64,000 nucleotides of DNA from positions 3,596,001-3,660,000 of the forward strand of contig AP026549.1 of the NCBI GenBank assembly GCA_026075535.2. Direction: 5' to 3'. This document shows positions 56,918-64,000 of the stretch, piece after piece. Position 1 is the first letter of the stretch. Every line of letters starts with the position of its first letter. This DNA comes from Tricholoma matsutake. Taxonomy: Eukaryota > Basidiomycota > Agaricomycetes > Agaricales > Tricholomataceae. The notes beneath the pieces were generated by a model that worked only from the letters and a program-made list of their open reading frames with translations, searched no databases and had not been told where the DNA came from. The translations under genes and the position numbers were made by a program.

Positions 56918-59900
56918 CATTGAGCAACAGCGAGAGACATCGAGAAAACATGGATTCGGATATCAAATATTTTCCATAGAGCAACAGTGGAAATATTTCA
57001 TATGAAATATTTGGCTCGATACTGATAGGGGTGAAGGATAGCGATTCTGATTCTGAGCTTGAAAGTTCACGTGTGATGCCGAGCATGTGATTGTGCCAGG
57101 TGGCTGAGCATTTATCGATGAAGAAAAATTCAACGAAGCAAGATGCTTTCCTCAACAGCTTTCATGCCATCGACGTAGTGTACTAGCCACCTCACCTCAC
57201 CTTTCTCGAGGTTTTTCAATAAATTTGTTTCCCGGAGTACCTTTGTTATATGGATTTTTTTGTACTGCTTCAAGATGACTGTGACTGAGACATTGTCGAA
57301 AGTCAGTGCTATTTTCGTCGTCTCTAACAGCACACATCTAGATTGGATCACTCGCTTCGAACTAGGCCGTTAGTGCATCAGACAGGGTCCTCAAAAAATC
57401 ACATACAACTGGCAAAACTACGCTATTTTTCTCATAGCTATGGACATTGACATCGAAGAGGACGAGTTCAACGCGTGTTGGGATGCGTTTACTGATGAGG
57501 AAATTCAGGCCATCGATGCCTTCAAATTAGGCAGCTTTACATGGTAGACCTTTTTTTTTTTTGCTGCGCTATATTCATATTCAAGATTTTCACTTTGTAG
57601 CACACCTATTATTACCTCGGAGTTGCCGGCTTCCTGTGGTGACTCTACCAGCACTACTGGCGTGCAGCATGACTCGCTCTTGAAGTCTGCGTCTACCCTA
57701 GACATTGAGAACGAGCACAGGTAAGCATAGTGAATTAAATTCGTTCGAGTTCACTTCTCACATGTCTACTTTTGCATGGAAAGTCAACATCTCACATCCC
57801 CCTCCAAGTCCGTTGTGTCAACATTACCACAGGAACTGGACAGTACTGTGGGGGACAATTTGGCACCTCTAAAGCGGGGACGTGGATGACCGAAGGGTTC
57901 GCGCAACGCTGCAATACCAGAATCTATGCTGATTAGTAGCGTCCCACCAAAACCAAAGCGGCCAGTAGGACGACCTAAAGGCTCTGGCCCAAAACAGCAA
58001 GCTGCGAGAGATAAGAGTATGGTGGCTGTAAAGAAAGGCCACGTTGGTCGTCCTAGAAAATATCCGATGTTTGGCATGACAAAGTCGCCTCAAAAGTCCA
58101 TGGTACGTGGTTGGAAGCTCATTTCATTTCATAAAGTTAACAGCAGTTCTTCGCAGCAGTTCTCAGCTCTATTACATACTGGTCTCTCGTATCGAGGTGG
58201 CTCTCACGAGGCTTCTGTGTCAAGCCCCGCATTAAATTCGGCAACATCAACACCACGCTGTAGCACTCGCAAATCCGCTAACGAACTGCCTTCGCCAGAA
58301 ACTCCCTCTGCCACAGCCCCATCCACCCCGACAACTGTGCAGCCAGACCTGCCTCAGGGTGAGGACCTTTTGCTGCCACCTGCTGATCTTCAATACCTCG
58401 TCATTCCTGAAGAGGATCCCTATTGTGTCATCAATGACAAGGATAGTGATGAGGGAAGTGACAACAATGATGAGGATGAGGATTCACAACTCCTAGAGGA
58501 CGTGATTGGGGATGAGGATGATGACGAGGACGAGGACGAGGTTGCTCCGAAATCTAAATTCTCATCACCATGGCCACTTCCGATTTGGTTGAAGACAGCT
58601 TTTGAACTGCGCGTTGAGGAGTTGAGTCACCGCGGGTCTGATGGTTTACCCCCGCTGTATCGTGATCACCAAACTTTTTGGTTTCCTCGTCCGGCAACCT
58701 ATTTCCTGCTTCAAAACTCATCCCCCTCTCCCCAACACCTCTATCAGTATGATCTGTTTCTTTGGGACCCTATGTCTCTGCTTCCACATGGGATTCCTTG
58801 TCCTAACTCTGGCTGTCGAGCTCGACTGTGGCGTCTCGGTCCCATTCCTCGTCCACGGCGTGTTGTGGATATCAATGGAACATTCTGGATAATTGGTTAC
58901 CGTTATCGCTGCTCGAAATGCTCCAAGCCCAATAATGTAACATTCCGTAGTTGGGATCCTCGCATCTTGTCTGTCCTCCCACGTCATCTCACTGCTGAAT
59001 TTCCTGCTCGCCAGAGTTTCTGTAGTGGCATCTCTGTTGATGCCCTGATGTTGATGTGATCTAGCTTTCAACATGGAATGGGAGCAAAACAATTCTCCAA
59101 TGCACTATTGGTCCAGCATCTGCAACGTTACGATGAGCTCCATCTTCAATATCTACAGGCAATTGCTACATGTTTCCCTCATGTGCAACAAAAGTTCAAG
59201 CCCTTCCTGCCATTCAAAGATCGTTCTTTAGATGGGTTTCATGGCTTTGTTCCTAGTGCACAGTGGTTGCGTGACATGTATGATGCTTTTATCGAGGAAC
59301 ATCAGCTTGCATTCAACCAGCACACTTCCATGTTGACTGGAAAGATTTGTGCAATTGACCACAGCTTCAAGGTTTGCTAGCTTCAGACTTTTCATTTGTT
59401 CAGGCCAACATTGTTTCTACTAGCTCATGAAGCATGTCACAAAGGTTGATGGTGTTCCGATCTTCACAGCTCTCTTAACCATCACAAATGAGAAAGGTGA
59501 AATTTGTGTCTGCAATCTTGTTGCCACCAAGTCACATTCTCAATTTGAACTTTCACTAAAGAGGATGTGGGAGTCACTCAAGCTCTATGGCCATGATCCA
59601 CCAGATGTATTCTACACTGACAACATGGCTGACAAAGAGTTTCTTGAGAAATGTTTTCCCTCACTACGCAAAGACCTTGTACCTGTTGAGAAGCATTCCC
59701 ATCTTGCACCGCTAGACATTCCCAATGACTTTCAGGTTATGGTGAAGAAATCTGTGACTGCTATTGATGATGCAATGCATGGGATTCTGGACTTGTTACC
59801 TGATAATGATGCTTCTGGTCAAATAATTGTCGGGCTTGATGCTGAGTGGAACGTTGAAATGTCTGATCAAGGTTACGTGACAGGAAGAGGACAGACAGCC

Positions 59901-62414
59901 ATTCTTCAAATTGCACATGGCAAAAATATTTATCTGCTGCAGGTTAATTTGTAATTCTTCTAATGAACATTTACTGAAACTTATGGTAGATTGGACAAAT
60001 GCTTGCAGGAAAGCAACTTTCTCCTATACTCAAGCAAGTTCTTTCAAACCCAAATATCATTAAAGTTGGATGCTGTGTAACAAGTGATTTGAAATACCTC
60101 CAGCAAGCTTGTCAGTCGACTACTTCTTTTGTGGGTGGTGTAGATCTTGGAAAGCTTGCAAAGAATTGACTCATGGTCAAAACTGCCCAAACTAGTCTGG
60201 CCGATCTCTGTGCGGCTGTGCTTCATAAGTGCTTGAACAAAAATTTGGCTGAACAAATTGGCACCTCATGGGAGAATGAAGATCTCATGTCGGAGCAGAT
60301 TCGATATGCAGCATTGGACACATATGCATCTTTAACCATCTACAATACATTACTCAACATTCCGACACCCAGTGCTCTGCCTGATAGCTCCAAGATTGGT
60401 ACTTCTTTTTATGCTACCAACACAGCATAGTGCATATGGTATAGCTTTCGACAAAGGACATAAAAAACATAACTATGCTACATGGGAACTGTTAAGCGAT
60501 CAATGTGGAGAGAGATTGGCATTGTGTGTTATCAACATGGAGTAGTTGGCATCTGAATCCCACCAAGGTTTCCTCAATCTATGTATACCTAGTACTCCTG
60601 TTTAACAATGACAGAACTTGAGTGCTTGCGCATGGCACAATTTCTCCCCATGCACTTGAAGACACATTTATGGGAATCCATCTTTCATCTTCATGGAGTG
60701 TTGTAGAAATTCACCAGGTCTTTGTTCCTGGTGCTCTAATTTCCAACGGTACATCTAATCGACAGCCTCTTGACAAGGTTGGACCACCACCATTTCATTT
60801 CCCATGTCTTCAGAGTCATCTTTGCCAATCCATTGCAGAATTCAATGATGTAATGCTTGCAAACAGTGCCAGTGATACCAATCAAGGCCCGCAGCCCATG
60901 ACTATGGGTGATCTCAGAACTGAGCAAAGTAGCAGATCAGACTCTGAATTGGATCCTTTGGACATCTTGCCTGAGCTTTGTGGTCCACCTTCTACAGAAT
61001 CTCTATCAGATATGAATCCTCAAGTCAGAGATCTACTGCTAGATGTAACCCGCTCTCATGCACTTGCAGAACCCTGAGGTTGTCAAGAATTACACCCCAG
61101 ATCCAGCCAGTCAGGCCAAAGGAGAAAGGATCCTGAAGGAAACAAGAGCAAAAAAGTGGTTGAAATATGTTCGAAGCCGAATCCTGAAGGATCCATTCCA
61201 TGTCTTCAACATGTTCTACATCTCTGCAGCCCATGGACTCCTCTATGAGTTTGCTATTGCATTGCGCGATGCTATTTTCATTCCTGATCAAACTGACAAA
61301 TCTCATATTATTGCATGGGGTCAAACTCAGAACCCACCACAGGCTTGGGATGATATCTTGTTCAAGAGGGCAGACTGGCTTTGGCAACGATGCAAGCACA
61401 TTATCCCACCTGCAGAAGCACTGGGTGCAGGGCACAATACCCCTGATGGGGTATTATGTAAGTATCTTGGAAGTATTCCTAATACTGTCAAGATACTAGC
61501 CCAGAAGTATGTTGCAAGTATGCTGATTGTTGATTACCATACCTCCACATTAGTAACTTGTACATATTGTAACTGTATTCTGAATGTCTTGGCTGAAAAA
61601 TAATACAATATTTCCTCCCTACTATCACAATAATATTAAGATACTTCTAATGGAGTATTGAAGTGAAAGATCCACAACATCTTCATCTTCGACAGGACAA
61701 CAAGACATGTCCAACTCCTTTGCATCTTCATCATCTGGTGGTAGCAGGGCTTTGTCAACAGGACTTGAGGACACAGCCTTCAACTTAGCCCAAAAGTGTG
61801 GTTCTGATTTGCTTGCCAAACCACCTGTCAAAAAGTGGCAACGACGCACATGTTGCAAGTGTGCAATTGCAGATTGCCTGGGAAGCTAGAAGGTTAGCAA
61901 CTGCAACAACCACTGTCAGAACTGTAGCAAAGTGGTTTGCCAGGGTTGCAACCCCAAATGCCCAGGTAAGACCTGCCAAACTGAATGGCTTGATTGAACA
62001 TAGCTGTTTCAAAATATTCACATTACTAGCATCTATCACATCTCCTTGCATAGCTTTCAATCCACCTTACACATCCAAAATCACTGGCTTATCTCTTTTG
62101 AACTTGGACTAATCTTCAACCTGAACATACAGCAAGCAAAGAAATACTCCATTGAGGTAAAGTGGATGATACAGATCACTTCGATGGCAGGTCATATACA
62201 TGCTTTGCATTCCAGTTTGCGGATTTGGCATTGTTTACATATGGAATGGTTGCAGCATAAGACCAAACACTCCTTCCTTTTCTGTATTTTATTTTTTTAT
62301 TTTTTATTTATTTTATTTTACTTCACCCCTATCAGTATTGAGCCAGAAATATTGAGAAACCATGGATGACATCAACATTGATCAACAGTGAGAAACATCG
62401 AGAAAACATTGATG
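56918..62414 (+). mobile_element. DNA transposon-like unit encoding a transposase-exonuclease fusion
   Basis: The coding region is enclosed by a 24-bp inverted repeat, 57013-57036 and 62321-62344, differing at one CpG position. Outside it, a 33-bp sequence ('caacagYgagaRacatcga' core) occurs at 56918-56950 and 62376-62408 in direct orientation. This is the repeat pattern of a mobile element with complex subterminal ends. The outermost ends and any target duplication are not resolved. The plus strand codes for one multi-domain protein with a DDE-like region. In-frame TGA stops show decay. Confidence 0.7.
57440..61980 (+). pseudogene. AT-hook / zinc / DDE-like / DEDDy 3'-5' exonuclease fusion protein
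   Basis: In order: acidic start (MDIDIEEDEFNACWDAF, ATG 57440); two introns; three AT-hook-like motifs (57876-57900; GRPKGSGP near 57968; GRPRKYP near 58048); an acidic linker near 58430-58540; a zinc-binding region CPNSGC..CSKC near 58800-58925; an RNase H fold region with CAIDHSFKV near 59350 and VFYTDNMADKEF near 59608; a WRN/RNase D-like exonuclease with DAEW near 59840, VGCCVTSDLKYL near 60066 and YAALDTYASL near 60304 (all four DEDDy acids and the Tyr present); a conserved helical part (KDPFHVFNMFYISAAHGL near 61188); and a Cys-rich tail at 61845-61970. TGA at 57887, 59057 and 60168 fall where Arg (CGA) is expected. TAG near 61888 interrupts the tail. The third DDE acid is not identified. 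Confidence 0.75.
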
Positions 62415-62676
62415 AGGAGCTTCTTGATACTACCATCACCTCCGTTGGGGTCCCAATTGGTTCGACCACTAAGCTACTCTTCCTGTAATACCCCTCCTCT
62501 TATCTCCCACCTAGTAACCTCCCCAGCCCATCCTCAAGTGCCCCATGCTGCCCTTCCTGCTTCCTTTCCCCCCTTGGACCCTCCCTGCTCCATGTCCAGA
62601 AACAGCACCCAAGTATCCTCTCAGGGTGCCACCCCTGGGGTCCCAATCTTGATTGTTACCATCACGCAACAACATC
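62415..62676. other. Likely 5' untranslated part of the LINE
   Basis: C-rich, no stable frame. The 5' end of the LINE lies somewhere after about 62420 but cannot be fixed without another copy. Confidence 0.35.
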
Positions 62677-63068
62677 ATGGCTGTCCTCTCTGGTGATCGA
62701 AGCCCTGTCAGCAACCTTACTGAGGCTCGAAAATGGCTTGCAAGCAAGTCGTGGATATACCCTGGAGAACCCTTAGACCATAAGAAACTAGTTACTATCC
62801 TTCTAACTGCTTCGTATACAGCCAAAGTGCCCCCTGACACAGCTGCAGCCATCCAGGCTGTTGCTTTCTCATAGAAGACAACATTCTAGATGCTAGCTCG
62901 ACAACGATAGCCGAGGCAGTCACAGAAAAGCTCCAAACCCCACTAGACCCCTTCACCACAGAATTATCAACCACCAAGTCCTTCCTTGAAGCCACCTCTG
63001 CCCAACAGGTCTCCCTCGCCGTAGGCAAGAGGTTGCAACTAAACATGCCACTACCACCCACAACCTAG
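62677..63068 (+). pseudogene. Tad-like LINE ORF1, frameshifted
   Basis: Starts MAVLSGDRSPVSNLTEARKW at ATG 62677. The frame runs to a TAG at 62872. One missing base near 62867 separates AAAIQAVAF from EDNILDASSTTIAEAV in the next frame, which continues to 63068. ORF1 proteins of this LINE group are poorly conserved RNA-binding chaperones. The assignment rests mainly on position before the endonuclease ORF. Confidence 0.55.
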
Positions 63069-63329
63069 CCGAGTTATCAGATAACTTTAATCCCCACCAC
63101 CTCAGATGACACAACTAACCCCCACCCCCTTCCTCCACCTGGCCCACAATGTCCACCTACCCTGCTCCCCCCTCCCTCCCAACCAATACATACTCCCTTG
63201 GTCCCCCCAGGATATCTGTCTCCAGCAATGCATCCTCCTAGCAGCCCCCACACAGTCCTCATCCAGGTTGACATCAATGACACCTCAACCTTGAAAGACT
63301 GCTCCTCATCTCCAAGCTCCACAAATCCA

Positions 63330-64000
63330 TGAATGAACACCTACAGGAGCTCACTGATACTAACTACTCCTTCACAGACTGGTATATCCCCAAGAGAACC
63401 AGAACCCTATGTATATGGCAGCAGAATGTCTGCAAATCCCCTATTACACAACAATATGTCCTGAACTCAGCCTGCCCTGAAGACTGGGACATTATTGCCC
63501 TCCAAGAACCTTTTCTTGACAGCATCAGTAACACCAAAGCCTCCCCATACTGGAGAGTACTATACCCTACTGACCACCACAAGGATGGTAGTGACCACTC
63601 ATACTCCATCCTGCTCATAAACACTAACCTCTCTACTAATGCCTATACTCCACTAGACATACCCTGCAACGACATCACTGTAGTCCACTTTAGTGGCGAG
63701 TTCAGCCACCTCTCCATTCTCAACATCTACAATGATTGCACCCACAACAATAACCTCTCAGCCCTCTGGGACTTTCTCACATCCTCCACAGCTCTTATTC
63801 ACCCTACCCCACAGGACCAGATGATATGGCTAGGCGACTTCAACAGACACCACCCCCTCTGGGAGTCAGAAGATAACCACCACCTCAACTCATCCAAACA
63901 CAACATTGATCCACTTCTAGACCTCCTCCACGACTATGTCATCAACCTCACCCTCCCCTCTGGCATCCCCACTCTAGAAACAGCAACCAGCAACTGGACC
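63330..64000 (+). CDS. Tad-like LINE ORF2, endonuclease domain, cut by window edge
   Basis: This open frame runs from ATG 63330 (open from 63282) to the window end without a stop. It encodes the apurinic endonuclease-like domain that nicks target DNA for LINE integration: IWQQNVCKS near 63414 (catalytic Asn), DIIALQEPFLD near 63489 (Glu), ILNIYNDCTH near 63717 and WLGDFNRHHPLW near 63828 (Asp, Asn and His). These motifs and their spacing match Tad-type elements of fungi. The reverse transcriptase would lie beyond 64000. No damage is seen in the visible 223 codons. Confidence 0.9.

Overview
This window looks like a transposon-rich region of a basidiomycete genome, most likely an agaricomycete. 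Host genes carry many introns of about 50-65 nt. The gene set includes a GWT1-type GPI-anchor acyltransferase, a fungal secreted type-B carboxylesterase, an S10 carboxypeptidase and a DUF3494 ice-binding protein. The mobile elements are chromodomain Ty3/Gypsy, Copia, hAT and Tad-like LINE families. I assigned everything by reading motifs; no database was searched.

Layout. 1-6010: gene-poor DNA, then a complete but decayed hAT transposon (1695-6002) with an exact 8-bp target-site duplication (TSD). 6011-9244: small repeats and a rearranged solo LTR (6706-7357). 9245-10318: ice-binding protein gene on the minus strand. 11574-18905: a three-level nest, a small TIR element split by a hAT-type TIR element split by a chromoviral Gypsy. 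19190-20290: a cluster of short hairpins whose stems differ yet still pair. 20578-33003: a second Gypsy family in which copy B is inserted, inverted, in the 3' LTR of copy A. 33697-34009: a hAT-type MITE. 36131-42376: a decayed Copia interrupted by two same-length (426 bp) solo LTRs.

43541-52140 is a host gene island: carboxylesterase (+), beta-trefoil-like secreted protein (-), GWT1 (-) and an F-box protein (+); the last two share a short divergent promoter. 52345-56554 holds two tandem copies of an S10 serine carboxypeptidase on the minus strand, each broken at different places. 56918-62414 is a DNA transposon-like unit whose protein joins AT-hooks, a zinc-binding region, a DDE-like RNase H fold region, a complete DEDDy 3'-5' exonuclease domain and a cysteine-rich tail. 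62677-64000 is the start of a Tad-like LINE that runs off the window.

One process marks almost every element: C-to-T change at CpG. All five internal stops of the first Gypsy are TGA, mostly where related proteins have Arg (CGA), and all six differences between its LTRs are at CpG sites. The host genes 43541-52140 do not show this. This suggests methylation-linked decay of repeats, an inference from the sequence pattern.
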